Of a stretch of 64,000 nucleotides of DNA, positions 27,440 through 36,812 are shown in pieces. Both the position numbers and the translations under genes were made by a program. This stretch comes from an uncultured Eggerthellaceae bacterium (GTDB taxonomy: Bacteria; Actinomycetota; Coriobacteriia; Coriobacteriales; Eggerthellaceae): positions 9,614 through 73,613 of the forward strand of contig CANOIM010000012.1 of NCBI GenBank assembly GCA_947566075.1, given 5' to 3'. Position 1 is the first letter of the stretch. Every line of letters starts with the position of its first letter. Under the pieces are notes generated by a model. It worked only from the letters and a program-made list of their open reading frames with translations, did no database searches and was not told where the DNA came from.

Positions 27440-28972
27440 ATGTGGCAGCGGTTCACTTTCTATGATCTGCGCGTCATCGGCCATTATCTGGGCGTTCTCA
27501 TCACCTGGTCAGCTGCGCTCATGGCCGTGCCCCTGGCGGTAGGTCTCATCTTCCAGGAATGGGATGCGGTCAGCCGGTACCTCTTCTCCATAGGTATCGC
27601 CTTCGTGGCCGGGGCCACCCTGCGCTTCTGCCGGGTACAGCCAGGGCGGCTGAACCGCCAGCAAGCCTTGGCCATCGTGGGTCTGGCCTGGATCGTCCTG
27701 GGGGTGTTCTGCTCCATCCCCCTGTATCTTTCCGGCCATTTCGTCTCATTCTTGGATGCCCTCTTCGAAGGCGTTTCGGGCATCACCACCACCGGCGCCT
27801 CTCTCATCATCGATTTAGACCATCTCTCCTACGCTGACAACACGTTCCGCTTCATGATGCACCTGTTGGGCGGCTTGGGGTTGATCGTGGTGGCGCTCTC
27901 CCTGGGCGTCTTCGGGAAGGGTTCAGGCAGTCAGCTGTACACCTCCGAGGCCCGCAGTGAACACGTGGTGCCCAATGTGATCCAGACCACCCAGTTCATT
28001 GCGAAGGTTACGGCCATCGTGATCTTGGTGGCCACGGTGCTGCTCACGGGGCTGCTGCTCCTGCAGGGTTTCGAACCGGCCCGGGCCATCCTCCAAGCGC
28101 TTTGGGTCAGCATCTCCGGTTTCGTGACCGGCGGCTTCGCTCCCATGCAGCAATCCATCCTCTATTACCACTCCTTCGTCCTTGAGATCATCACGCTGGT
28201 CTTGATGATCCTGGGATCCATCAGCTTCGTGGTGTTCTATGAGGTGTGGAAGGGGAACACCGGTCCCTTCTTCCGTGACATAGAAACCCGCACCATGTTC
28301 ATCTGGGTGGCTGTCATGTTGGGTGTCTTCGTGGCTTCGCTTTCCGGTTCCACCCTCTTCGCTGATATCCCCGCGCTGCTTCGTCGGGGTGTGTACATGG
28401 TGATATCCGCCTTCACCACCACCGGCTTTTCGGTCATCACACCGAACCAGCTGATGGTGGTCCTCACCAGCGGCGCGTTCCTGACCATCGCGCTTCTGAT
28501 GGCCGTGGGTGGAGCTGCCGGGTCTACCTCGGGCGGCATCAAGCTGTACCGGGTGGGGATCATCGCGAAATCCATTCTGCAGACCATCAAGCAGGCGGTG
28601 TCTCCCAACTCTGCCCGGGTCGTGGAATCCTACTTCCACGTGGGGCGGCGCATCCTCACGCCCACCGCTGTGAAAACAGCCATGACCATCTTCATCCTGT
28701 ATGTGGTGACCTATGTGGTGGGGGCGCTGGTGGGGATAGCCCACGGCTACGATGCCACTCAATCCATCTTCGAATCCATTGCCATGACATCCAACGGTGG
28801 CCTGACCGCAGGCTTGGCAACGCCCGGCATGCCGCCTACCTTGGAGCTGTTCTACATCCTGCAGATGTGGGTAGGCCGTCTGGAGTTCATCACGCTTTTG
28901 GCGTTGGTGGCTCAGGTGGTGGCTTCGGTGCTGCCCCGGCCGCGGCCAAAGCAGCGGGGGAACATCCTATGA
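27440..28972 (+). CDS. trkH: TrkH-family potassium uptake protein
   Basis: 510 residues, polytopic membrane channel subunit. Seen: four degenerate P-loops including GITTTGASLI, SGFVTGGFAP, TTTGFSVITPNQL and MTSNGGLTAG, with Gly at the filter positions, and many transmembrane helices. It takes up K+ driven by membrane potential, normally with a cytoplasmic TrkA/KtrA RCK subunit; none is encoded nearby. It overlaps the next gene by ATGA. Confidence 0.93.
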   Translation: MWQRFTFYDLRVIGHYLGVLITWSAALMAVPLAVGLIFQEWDAVSRYLFSIGIAFVAGATLRFCRVQPGRLNRQQALAIVGLAWIVLGVFCSIPLYLSGHFVSFLDALFEGVSGITTTGASLIIDLDHLSYADNTFRFMMHLLGGLGLIVVALSLGVFGKGSGSQLYTSEARSEHVVPNVIQTTQFIAKVTAIVILVATVLLTGLLLLQGFEPARAILQALWVSISGFVTGGFAPMQQSILYYHSFVLEIITLVLMILGSISFVVFYEVWKGNTGPFFRDIETRTMFIWVAVMLGVFVASLSGSTLFADIPALLRRGVYMVISAFTTTGFSVITPNQLMVVLTSGAFLTIALLMAVGGAAGSTSGGIKLYRVGIIAKSILQTIKQAVSPNSARVVESYFHVGRRILTPTAVKTAMTIFILYVVTYVVGALVGIAHGYDATQSIFESIAMTSNGGLTAGLATPGMPPTLELFYILQMWVGRLEFITLLALVAQVVASVLPRPRPKQRGNIL

Positions 28973-29622
28973 GCCGCTCTTCAGAGAACCGATTCGAAAG
29001 GCCGCGCAGGGTAACAACCGCAACCGCCTGCGCGTTGGCCTTGTTCGCCGCGCTTTGCCTAGGGCTCAGCGGGTGCGCCCCTGAGGATATGCCCGAGAGC
29101 AGCCCTCAAGGGTCCGGTTCGGCGGAACCAGCCACGGAGAACCGGATCAACCCATCCCAGCTGCCGGACAGTTCGTTCATCTATGACGCCACCATCTCAT
29201 CTTTGGAAAAGGCTGACCCGTACATGGATGGTCAAACGGTGCAGGTGGTGGGTGAAGCGGTGGGCGATCGCGTGTTCGCTGAGCTGGATCCGGCCCACTG
29301 TTGGATCACCCTTGAGGCCGTAGACGGGACCTATGCCGAAGTGGCCTGCTTCATGACCACGCGCGCGACAGAGGCCATTGACACCTACGGTGCCTACGGA
29401 CGCCACGGCACCACGCTCCAGGTGCGCGGGACGTTCAACCTGGCTTGCGCCGACCACGCGGGCTTGTCTGACCTGCACGCCTCTAGCGTTGAGGTGGTTT
29501 CGGTGGGGTACGAGAACCGCACGCCCTTCAATATGTCCCAGGTCGTGCCCGGTTTGCTGCTGGTGGTCTTAGGCGGCCTGCTCCTGTTGGCTTACCGGCA
29601 CCTGCGGGAGCGTCAGCTGTGA
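28969..29622 (+). CDS. Lipoprotein with C-terminal transmembrane helix
   Basis: 217 residues. Seen: a basic N-terminus, a hydrophobic signal and lipobox LGLSGC with Cys36, then a soluble domain of about 130 residues rich in beta strands (VQVVGEAVGDRVFAEL, TTLQVRGTFNLAC), compatible with an OB-like fold, and a C-terminal helix (VVPGLLLVVLGGLLLLAY) followed by basic residues. It overlaps trkH by 4 bp and rsgA by 4 bp, so the three are translationally coupled. The family is not recognised and the function is unknown. Confidence 0.8.
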   Translation: MSRSSENRFERPRRVTTATACALALFAALCLGLSGCAPEDMPESSPQGSGSAEPATENRINPSQLPDSSFIYDATISSLEKADPYMDGQTVQVVGEAVGDRVFAELDPAHCWITLEAVDGTYAEVACFMTTRATEAIDTYGAYGRHGTTLQVRGTFNLACADHAGLSDLHASSVEVVSVGYENRTPFNMSQVVPGLLLVVLGGLLLLAYRHLRERQL

Positions 29623-30554
29623 AGTCCGGCGTTGTGGTCAAGCTTGACCGTTCCCTGCCCCTGGTGGAACTGGAAGATGGCGAACGGGTCCGGTGCGAAC
29701 ATGCCACTGACTTGGTGAAGAACGGTGCCGAACGAGCTGTGATCGGAGACGCCGTGTTGCTGAGCGCACCGGAAGGCCATGATGTCCAGGTGATCCAAGA
29801 GATACTGCCACGCCATACCCGGCTTGTGCGGCGTGACCCGCGGGAGCGGGCGGCCGAGCAGGTGATGGCGGCGAACTTCGATCGCGTCTTTGTGGTGCAG
29901 CCCATCAACAAGCTGAACCTTCGGCGGCTGGAACGGGAACTGGTACTGGCTTTCGAAACAGGGGCGGAGGTGACGGTCCTGCTGACCAAGGGGGATTTGG
30001 TAAACGTTGCGGAACGGGAGGCGGCCGTCCATGCCGTGAGCGCACTGGTGGGTGGCAATGTGGCCGTGGTGGTGGTCTCATCCGCAGAGGATGCCAGCCT
30101 GGAGCAGGTGCGGAACCTGATCCCGCCTGCGGAAACGGCCGTGCTCATGGGGCAGTCTGGCGCGGGGAAATCCACGCTCATCAATCGGCTGACCGGCCAC
30201 GAAGTGCGGCGAACCTCTAGCGTTCGCCAGTCTGATGGCAAAGGGCGGCACACCACGGTTTCCCGTGAAACAGTGAAGGTGCCCGGAGGGGGTCATATCG
30301 TTGATATGCCTGGCGTGCGCGGTCTGGGGCTTTGGGATGCCGAAGCAGGGATATCAGCAGCCTTTGCTGATATCGAACGGTTGGCCGAAGCCTGCCGTTT
30401 CCGTGATTGCGAACACGGGGCGGAACCCGGTTGCGCAGTGCGGGCAGCGGTGGAAGCGGGTAGCCTGGCTCCGGAGCGGCTGGATTCCTACCAAGGGTTG
30501 CGCGATGAGCTGCGCGCTACCCAGGCCCGCCGCGAACAACAGCGCTGGCGATAA
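29619..30554 (+). CDS. rsgA: Ribosome small-subunit biogenesis GTPase RsgA
   Basis: 311 residues from a GTG overlapping the upstream stop. Seen: an N-terminal OB fold, then the circularly permuted GTPase order: TKGDLV (G4), VVSSAED (G5), GQSGAGKSTLINRL (G1), TTVSRETV (G2), DMPGVRGLGLW (G3), and the C-terminal zinc region CRFRDCEHGAEPGC. It releases assembly factors from the 30S subunit in late maturation. Coupling to a potassium transporter and a lipoprotein is unusual context. It ends 4 bp before repeat P3. Confidence 0.95.
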   Translation: MKSGVVVKLDRSLPLVELEDGERVRCEHATDLVKNGAERAVIGDAVLLSAPEGHDVQVIQEILPRHTRLVRRDPRERAAEQVMAANFDRVFVVQPINKLNLRRLERELVLAFETGAEVTVLLTKGDLVNVAEREAAVHAVSALVGGNVAVVVVSSAEDASLEQVRNLIPPAETAVLMGQSGAGKSTLINRLTGHEVRRTSSVRQSDGKGRHTTVSRETVKVPGGGHIVDMPGVRGLGLWDAEAGISAAFADIERLAEACRFRDCEHGAEPGCAVRAAVEAGSLAPERLDSYQGLRDELRATQARREQQRWR

Positions 30555-30558
30555 CGGG

Positions 30559-30632
30559 GGACAACGGGGACGTAGACTATTGTCCTGTTTTCCGATTGGA
30601 AAACAGGACAATAGTCTACGTCCCCGTTGTCC
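30559..30632. repeat. Family P palindromic repeat, copy P3 (short-loop form)
   Basis: The arms are joined by a short loop without the roughly 40-nt centre of P1/P2. One arm has G to A and the other the matching C to T (GTAGACTATT / AATAGTCTAC), preserving pairing. It lies between convergent genes. Confidence 0.9.
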
Positions 30633-30633
30633 G

Positions 30634-31875
30634 TCAGCCCAGCTGTTCTAACAGAGTGGTTGCCTTGGAGTATTCGCTCTGCCAAGAGGCCACGGTCTCG
30701 CTCTTCTGCAACGTGGCTTCGTAGGCCTTGAGCACGATATCGGTGGGATATTGGTCACGCTTGCCCGCGATCAGCTGCGCTGCCTCTTCTTCGGCGGCGT
30801 TGTACTGGGCGTTCGCCTCTACCATGGCTTGGCTGGAAAGGTTGATCCGCGCTTCGTCCGTTTCCTTCGCATGCTCTTGGGCGGTGATCCGCAGGGTGGC
30901 ATACTCCTCGAAGGGTTTGAGTAGCTCTTGGGCAGACTGTTCGAACGCTTCTGAGCTGTCGATCAGCCAACTGCCCTTGTTCTGTACGGCCCGCACCGCT
31001 TCTCGCGCCTGGGTGAACTGGTTGATAGCCTCATCAGATCTTCCCATGGCCTCTTCGGCTGCCGCTGCGTCTACCAGGTCTGTGGCTGCGGCTTCCCGAG
31101 CCAAGGAATCCCCCTCCATGGCGTCAGCCAAGAACGCCTCGGCCTGGTCGTAGACCTGGGCAGCCGCTGTAACATCCTCCAGCACGCCTTTGCCCGCATC
31201 GAAGGCTTTCAACAGCGCATTGATGGCGCCGATGGCGTTATTCGCCCGCTCCTTCTCTGCTCCGGAAGACACCCCTTCGATATGCTCTACGGCTGTCTTC
31301 GCCGCCCGCAGTTTGGTGGCGATGCTCTGCTGGCGCTGGTCGAAGCTGCCCAGCGCTTCGGTGAGCGCAGCGGCATCTATGTCTGGCAGCGGGGTGGCCA
31401 AGGTGGTTTCCACCAGCGAAAGGAACGGCTCCGCAGCGGTGAACTGCGTGCGCACATCTTCGATCTGAGCCGTGAGGCTGTTCGCCCGTTCCTGCATCTG
31501 TTGATAGCGGCTGATGGCGATGGTGGCGGCGAAATTGGCAGCCACCAAGACGATGACGATCACCAGCACTATCAGCAACCTTTGATTGCGCTTGCGGCGC
31601 AGCTTGCGCAACTCCACTTCAGCGCCAGAGAATTCCCAGGAAGGACGCCGCGGGGCACCGGAGGCTTGGTGTGTGAACTTCCCCGGGAGCGAAGGGTCTT
31701 TGGAAGGGGTACCGGAAGGTTTCTTCTTTCCCAAGGTGAACAGGGAGATGCGCCCTAGGGGTGATCCAGTGTCTTCCTCTGCGTCTGAGTGGGCGGCCTT
31801 CTTCGCATCAAGCACCGAGAACGATATCTCGTTCGACGTGCCTTGGGTATTGCGCTTGATGTGGCCGAGCGGCAT
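30634..31875 (-). CDS. Single-span membrane protein with long extracytoplasmic helical region
   Basis: 413 residues from an ATG at 31875 preceded by AAAGGAG; the frame extends upstream but overlaps the divergent gene's leader. Residues 1-105 are cytoplasmic, polar and basic. One transmembrane helix follows (LLIVLVIVIVLVAANFAATIAI). The remaining 270 residues are Ala/Glu/Gln-rich and strongly alpha-helical, probably coiled coil or TPR-like bundles. It is divergent from the M28-like gene. The architecture recalls division or envelope scaffold proteins, but no family is recognised. Confidence 0.75.
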   Translation of the reverse strand: MPLGHIKRNTQGTSNEISFSVLDAKKAAHSDAEEDTGSPLGRISLFTLGKKKPSGTPSKDPSLPGKFTHQASGAPRRPSWEFSGAEVELRKLRRKRNQRLLIVLVIVIVLVAANFAATIAISRYQQMQERANSLTAQIEDVRTQFTAAEPFLSLVETTLATPLPDIDAAALTEALGSFDQRQQSIATKLRAAKTAVEHIEGVSSGAEKERANNAIGAINALLKAFDAGKGVLEDVTAAAQVYDQAEAFLADAMEGDSLAREAAATDLVDAAAAEEAMGRSDEAINQFTQAREAVRAVQNKGSWLIDSSEAFEQSAQELLKPFEEYATLRITAQEHAKETDEARINLSSQAMVEANAQYNAAEEEAAQLIAGKRDQYPTDIVLKAYEATLQKSETVASWQSEYSKATTLLEQLG

Positions 31876-32000
31876 GGGGCTCCTTTCCGTGGGTGAGATT
31901 ATAGCGAAGGGGCCGGTGCCTTCGCCCTTCATTCGGCGCTGTATGCCTGGTGCGGTATAATCCAAACGACTATGCCCTAGCAGCCAACGAAAGGCATCTA

Positions 32001-34895
32001 ATGGCGCAAGCAATAGAATATGCTGCACGTTTGACAGAGACCATCGGCGCACGGCCCGCCGGTACCGAAGAAGAACAGCAGGCCTCCTTCTTTATTGATG
32101 AGGTCCTTCGCGAAGAGGCCGGTCTTGCCACAGAGATAGAGGAATTCAACTGCAACCTGGGCTATGAGCTTCCCCGCACGGTTTGCTGCATCGCCACCGC
32201 AGTGCTGGGCATCCTGTCCATCTTCCTCACGCTCATGGTGATCCCCTCGGTCATCATCACGCTGATCACCGCCATTCTCTTCATCTTGGATTCCCTGGGC
32301 CGTTCCCCCTTCGCTCGGTTCGGCAATTCAGGCATCAGCCAGAACATCCTGGCGAAGTACACGCCGCAAACAGACGCTGGGACCCGGGGCCGCAAACGCA
32401 AGGTGCTGGTCATTGCCCACTATGATTCCGGCAAGGTGCGCATCGAGGCCAAGGGCGCCATGCTCTCTGCCCTGCCGTATCTTTACATCCTTGAGCTGGT
32501 GGGCATGGCTCTGGTGCCCGTTGCGCTGCTGATCCGCTTCGTCTCTAGTGCCACCGCTGGCCTGCTGGTGGTGCTGAACGTGCTGACGGTCATCGGCGTG
32601 GTCCTAGCGCTCATCCCCGTCTTCGGCTTCCTCATCCACCAAACGGCCCAGTACAACCGGGGTGCCAATGTGAATGCGTCTGGGGTTGCCGTGCTGTTGG
32701 AGTGCGCGAAGCGCGTGGGCGAAGAGCCGGAAGAGCTCATGGCCGATGCGGTGATGCATGGCGAAGAGGAGCTGCGTGCCGAAGGGCTGATCCCGGAAGA
32801 TGTGGAGCTGACCTATTCGGAAGCGGAGCTTCCCGAAGGCGAACTGACTGATTCCGTGGTGTTCGATGCCACGGTGGCACCGAAGGGCGAATCGCTCGCG
32901 GATGCTGCTCCTGCGGATGCGGCGGTTGGAGTAGCGGCTGCAGCGGTGGCGGGGGCTGCCGGGGTAGGAACCCTAGCTGGGGCAGCAGCTATGCCTGAGG
33001 CAGTGGCCCTTGATCCCGCTTCGGACCAGCGGTCTGCCTACACGGCCGCGGTCTCCCAAGGCATTTCGGAACCCGAACCCGAAGAAGACCCTAACGTTCC
33101 TGACTGGTATCGCAAGGCCATGCAGAAGGCCAACAAGCACGAAGACGCGGCCGTCACGGAACCGGTGCATCGTTCGAAATTCGCTGATGCGTTAGACAAC
33201 GCCAACGCGGTCAGCGCGAACGCCATCGAACAGGAAGAGAAGCAATCTGAGGTAGAGCGCCGGTTGGCTCAGATGCGGGCGTCCATCATGGGTGAAGCGG
33301 GGGCACCGGGTGTGGCCACCGCGGCAGCCGCCCAGGCCCACGCGGGCGGTGGCGTTGACGGGTATCTGTCCAGCATGACCGATGCCAGCAACTATGAAGA
33401 CGCTGCGGCAAAGCCCGCGGTTCCTGCAGCAGCGCCGGTGACCGCTTCTGGCCCCATTCCCGTTTCCGAAGCCGAGGCCCAGACAGCGGCAGAAGAGGCG
33501 GCCGCGGCCGCAGCAGCAGCCGCCCAGGCAGCCGCAGTGGCTGACAAGACCATCTCCTACATTCCGGTGGAGGTGGATGCAGAGGCTATGGCCCGGGAGA
33601 ACGCTGAGCTCAAGCAGGCAGCCCAAGCCGCCCCGGCCGCTCAGGAAAGCGCTGCCGCGAAGGAAACGGCCCACGGCCGCAAGCGCCGCACCATCGATCT
33701 ACCCAGCTTGACGGGAGCTATCGAAGGGGTGAACGCACGTTTGCAGAATGCGCCACTGGCTGAGGAGGAGACATCCACCGAAGAGACCAAGGCTGCTCGT
33801 CGCCAGGCACGTCAAGAGCGGCTGGCCCATTCGCTGCCTCCCATGGATTCCCAAGATCTGCCCGATCCCGACAAGACCCAGGCCATCAACACGGCAGGGT
33901 CCTTCGTTTCCGCTAGCGCCACTTCCACCTTCAATCCGGTGGGGGAGGAGTTGATCGCCGATGTGCGGGAAGAGGACCTATACATAGAGGACGCGGATGA
34001 CTCTGACTACGCCTCTGACTTCACGGCCACCGGAGCCCCAGCTGGCCCGGGCTATGTGGAGATGCCGAAGTCTCGGGCATCCCGGATGTTCGGGCGCTTC
34101 CGCCGCAAGAAGAAGTCCGACGACGTGTCCATGTCCGAGGCCTACGGCTTGGATGAGAGCTGGGATGCCCGTTCCGCCGGGGCTGCCCGCGGAGGTTGGG
34201 AAAGCTTCCGTGATGACGCCATGGATGTTGATGACTGGGAGGGTGGCGCGTTCTCTAAGGTTCGCCAGCTGGCTAGCCGCAGTGGCAAGAATGCCGCCGA
34301 GGGCGAAGAGGAGGAAGGCCGTGAGAGGCGCGAAGGCCGCTCTACGCGGTCAGGGGCGCGGCGCGCTCGGCGCACTGAAAATCCGTTCGGCAACATCACC
34401 CTCAGCTCCATGTCCTTGGAGGAACGGGAGATCATCCAGCAGTTCCACAGCGGCCCTATCTCCTGTGAGGTGTGGTTCTTGGCGGTGGGGGCAGAGCTGG
34501 CGAACAACGCGGGCATCAAGTCATTCCTGACGGCCCATGCTGATGAGCTGCGCGGGGCTATCGTGATAGACCTGGATGGTTTGGGTACAGGGCAGCTGTC
34601 CTTGATCGAAGAGGACGGCATCTTCCAGCCGAAGAAGCCATCAGCGCGCATGAAGCGCTACGTCAACAAGGCAGCTTCCACCCTTGGCGTCAATCTGGGT
34701 AAGGGCAAGATGCGTTGGCGCAATTCCGGTGCCTATTGCACGGCGGCCCATGGGTTGCAAACGCTGCACATTGCGGGCATGGAGCAGGGTAAGCCTGCCT
34801 ACGCTGCGCAGGCTGATGACGTGATGGAGCATATCTCCGAAGAGAAGCTGGCTGAGAACGCCGCCTTCGTCATAGAGGTTCTCCGCCAGATATAG
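32001..34895 (+). CDS. M28-like membrane protein, probable catalytically dead peptidase with giant insertion
   Basis: 964 residues from an ATG at 32001 (AAAGG upstream). Seen: an M28-type start (TIGARPAGTEEEQQASFFI), two transmembrane helices, then IAHYDSGK with the first metal His, two more helices, and GANVNASGVAVLLE, where the usual bridging Asp of GANDNASG is Val. A roughly 560-residue Ala/Glu-rich disordered insertion with basic and acidic patches follows. Then come VWFLAVGAELANNAG (usual EE is EL), AIVIDLDGLG (Asp kept) and AAQADDVMEHI (usual His is Gln). Three of five metal ligands are therefore missing. It is likely a membrane-anchored scaffold derived from an aminopeptidase. Confidence 0.8.
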   Translation: MAQAIEYAARLTETIGARPAGTEEEQQASFFIDEVLREEAGLATEIEEFNCNLGYELPRTVCCIATAVLGILSIFLTLMVIPSVIITLITAILFILDSLGRSPFARFGNSGISQNILAKYTPQTDAGTRGRKRKVLVIAHYDSGKVRIEAKGAMLSALPYLYILELVGMALVPVALLIRFVSSATAGLLVVLNVLTVIGVVLALIPVFGFLIHQTAQYNRGANVNASGVAVLLECAKRVGEEPEELMADAVMHGEEELRAEGLIPEDVELTYSEAELPEGELTDSVVFDATVAPKGESLADAAPADAAVGVAAAAVAGAAGVGTLAGAAAMPEAVALDPASDQRSAYTAAVSQGISEPEPEEDPNVPDWYRKAMQKANKHEDAAVTEPVHRSKFADALDNANAVSANAIEQEEKQSEVERRLAQMRASIMGEAGAPGVATAAAAQAHAGGGVDGYLSSMTDASNYEDAAAKPAVPAAAPVTASGPIPVSEAEAQTAAEEAAAAAAAAAQAAAVADKTISYIPVEVDAEAMARENAELKQAAQAAPAAQESAAAKETAHGRKRRTIDLPSLTGAIEGVNARLQNAPLAEEETSTEETKAARRQARQERLAHSLPPMDSQDLPDPDKTQAINTAGSFVSASATSTFNPVGEELIADVREEDLYIEDADDSDYASDFTATGAPAGPGYVEMPKSRASRMFGRFRRKKKSDDVSMSEAYGLDESWDARSAGAARGGWESFRDDAMDVDDWEGGAFSKVRQLASRSGKNAAEGEEEEGRERREGRSTRSGARRARRTENPFGNITLSSMSLEEREIIQQFHSGPISCEVWFLAVGAELANNAGIKSFLTAHADELRGAIVIDLDGLGTGQLSLIEEDGIFQPKKPSARMKRYVNKAASTLGVNLGKGKMRWRNSGAYCTAAHGLQTLHIAGMEQGKPAYAAQADDVMEHISEEKLAENAAFVIEVLRQI

Positions 34896-34896
34896 A

Positions 34897-35104
34897 TTAG
34901 TTACGAAGCCGCTGCGCGGACTTCGTAACTAATTGACGCTGCGGTTTCTTCTGACACACGATCTTCACCCTTGTGCGCTTACCCTCACAACCCTTAGGTT
35001 GCTCGGCCGCGCGGCGGGCGAATCTCGTGCGCCAGAAGAACCCTCGCTGTCTTTTGCTCAACCCGTATCTTTTTCAAAACATCTATAAGGGGCGCTTCGC
35101 GCCC
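34897..35104. repeat. Direct repeat A downstream of the M28-like gene, with 12-bp hairpin
   Basis: It starts with hairpin TTAGTTACGAAG / CTTCGTAACTAA (34897-34932), then about 140 bp nearly identical to 36434-36565. The hairpin may end transcription of the upstream gene. The second copy follows the next gene, so the HTH gene is bracketed by direct repeats. Read on the minus strand the repeat has an open, basic Cys-containing frame, but it lacks a convincing start. Confidence 0.85.
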
Positions 35105-35236
35105 AGGAATGTGCGCCGGTTGATCTTCTGATCCTGTCAGTCCCCTGCGGCGCCTAACCATAGGCCGCGGCGGCGAAGTCCTTGGATAAGCGCTGCTGGC
35201 CTGGTTGGCCGTAGGGACAGGAACTCGTTCCTGTCC
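35092..35236 (+). repeat. Family R partial copy (one end only)
   Basis: From GCGCTTCGCGCCC to the GGACAGGAAC palindrome at 35215-35236. It corresponds to one end of R3 (51776-51954) and, inverted, to the start of R1. Confidence 0.8.
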
Positions 35237-35367
35237 GGGGGTTCGCAACCAATGGTAGCAAGCGAATCGGTAAGAAAGAACGCTCCAGTTGATAGCGCGT
35301 CACCGGTTTTCTCCCATAATAGGGCCTGCATCCAACAGCCTACCAACACCTTCGAAAGGCGTACCCG

Positions 35368-36399
35368 ATGAGCTTTCGCGATAACCTCCTGCACCTCCGT
35401 GCAGCTAACGATATGACCCAGGAACAGCTGGCGGCGTTGCTGGGAGTCAGCCGACAATCCGTGACGAAGTGGGAATCCGATAAGAGCTATCCGGAAATGG
35501 ATAAGCTCATCAAGCTTTGTGAGATCTTCGATTGCACGCTGGATGAGCTGGTCACGGGAGACCTGACCGATCGCGCCCCTGCTTCGCAGGCTGCTGAAGC
35601 GGCAGAGGCCACCGAGGCGCTGCCCCCAGGCCCTGCCCCAGACCCCTACGGCTACGATGATCACATGCGCAGTTTCGCCAGCCGTATCTCCAGCGGTATC
35701 CTGGTCATCATCCTGGGCGCTGCGCTCTCCACCATCTTCTACAGCCTGGGGGAATCCAACGTGCTTGGCTTCCTGCCTCTCTCTGAGAACATCGCGAACG
35801 CGGTGGGCACCCTGTTCATATTGGCAGGCATAGCGCTGGGGCTGCTGCTCATCATTCCAGCGGGTATGGCCCATGCCACCTTCGTGCGTCAGCATCCTTA
35901 TGTAGATGATCTTTATAGCGAAGAGGACCGGGCGAAGACTCGTAATTCCTTTGCTTTCGACCTGGTAGCCGGTATCGTGCTCATCTTCGCGGGCATCTGC
36001 GTGATCATCCTGTTCTCAGACACGCCCCTGGAAGGGATCGTGGGTTTGCCGCTCATGCTGGGCTGCATCGCTTTCGGCGTGCGCTCTATCGTCTACGGAG
36101 GCATGATGCTGGCTCGCCTGAATGTGGCGAACTACAACGAAGCTGCCGCGGAGGTGCTGGCGTCTTCAGAGATCGAATCCCTTGAGCTTCCCCAAGAGCA
36201 GAAGGAAAAGCTGCAGGAATACTCCAAGCGAGACCAGCGCATTGGGGCCATTTGCGGCTTCATCATGATCATCGCCACCATCGCAGGCTTGGTCATGCTA
36301 TTCGTGCCCGAATATCAAACGCCGCTCTTCTGGATGGCATGGGTCATCGGCGGTCTGCTCTGCGGAGCTGTTTCCACTCTGATGAAGGTTGCGAAGTGA
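35368..36399 (+). CDS. XRE-family HTH regulator with membrane domain
   Basis: 343 residues. Residues 1-65 form a Cro/C1-type helix-turn-helix (LRAANDMTQEQLAALLGVSR, QSVTKWESDKSYPEMDKLIKL). A Pro/Ala linker follows, then about six transmembrane helices (for example ILVIILGAALSTIFYS, LGLLLIIPAGMA, GIVLIFAGICVIILF, GFIMIIATIAGLVML). AAAGGCG precedes the ATG. DNA-binding domains fused to membrane segments are common in Coriobacteriia and firmicutes and may sense envelope signals. The gene is flanked on both sides by direct repeats. Confidence 0.88.
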   Translation: MSFRDNLLHLRAANDMTQEQLAALLGVSRQSVTKWESDKSYPEMDKLIKLCEIFDCTLDELVTGDLTDRAPASQAAEAAEATEALPPGPAPDPYGYDDHMRSFASRISSGILVIILGAALSTIFYSLGESNVLGFLPLSENIANAVGTLFILAGIALGLLLIIPAGMAHATFVRQHPYVDDLYSEEDRAKTRNSFAFDLVAGIVLIFAGICVIILFSDTPLEGIVGLPLMLGCIAFGVRSIVYGGMMLARLNVANYNEAAAEVLASSEIESLELPQEQKEKLQEYSKRDQRIGAICGFIMIIATIAGLVMLFVPEYQTPLFWMAWVIGGLLCGAVSTLMKVAK

Positions 36400-36403
36400 T
36401 CTG

Positions 36404-36607
36404 GTTACGCGGCCGCTTTGCGGACCGCGTAACGAATTGACGCTGCGGTTTCTTCTGACACACGATCTTCACCCTTATGCGCTTACCCTCACAACCCTTA
36501 GGTTGCTCGGCCGCGCGGCGGGTGAATCTCGTGCGCCAGAAGAACCCTCGCTGTCTTTGATCTGGTCCGAATCCTTTTAAAACCACCTTATGGAGCGCTT
36601 CGCGCCC
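36404..36607. repeat. Direct repeat B downstream of the HTH gene
   Basis: Matches repeat A over about 200 bp. The leading hairpin has different stem bases (GTTACGCGG / CCGCGTAAC) but nearly the same loop as copy A, so the paired structure is conserved although the sequence differs. Confidence 0.85.
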
Positions 36608-36806
36608 ATCATCCACCCGGATAGGGTGTCAACCCGAACGCGGAGCGATACCCACGCCGAAGGCGTGAGTAAAAGCAGAGGGGGACGCGATGAGCGTCCC
36701 CCGATACACTTGGCGGCCGCGGTGAGCGGACGCCCGCAGTGATGATGCGGGCCTGATAAGGCCCCATCAGCAGTGCGGCTGGTTTTTAGTTGTTGCAGAA
36801 GACGTA
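36596..36806 (-). repeat. Family R partial copy R2
   Basis: From GCGCTTCGCGCCC through GGGGGACGC/GCGTCCCCC to TTGTTGCAG, in the same orientation as R1 but lacking the palindromic end and the long-stem module. Confidence 0.8.
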
Positions 36807-36812
36807 TCAGCA

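Noticed and set aside
30257..30272. parS-like site in rsgA (GGTTTCCCGTGAAACA)
   Set aside because: Two mismatches to the palindrome, and it encodes the conserved G2 segment VSRETV, which explains the similarity.
34994..36616. Minus-strand frame shared by the two direct repeats (RVKIVCQKKPQRQ region)
   Set aside because: Open in both copies, but without a credible start or ribosome site, and the differences are not biased to synonymous sites; an RNA or DNA repeat is more likely.
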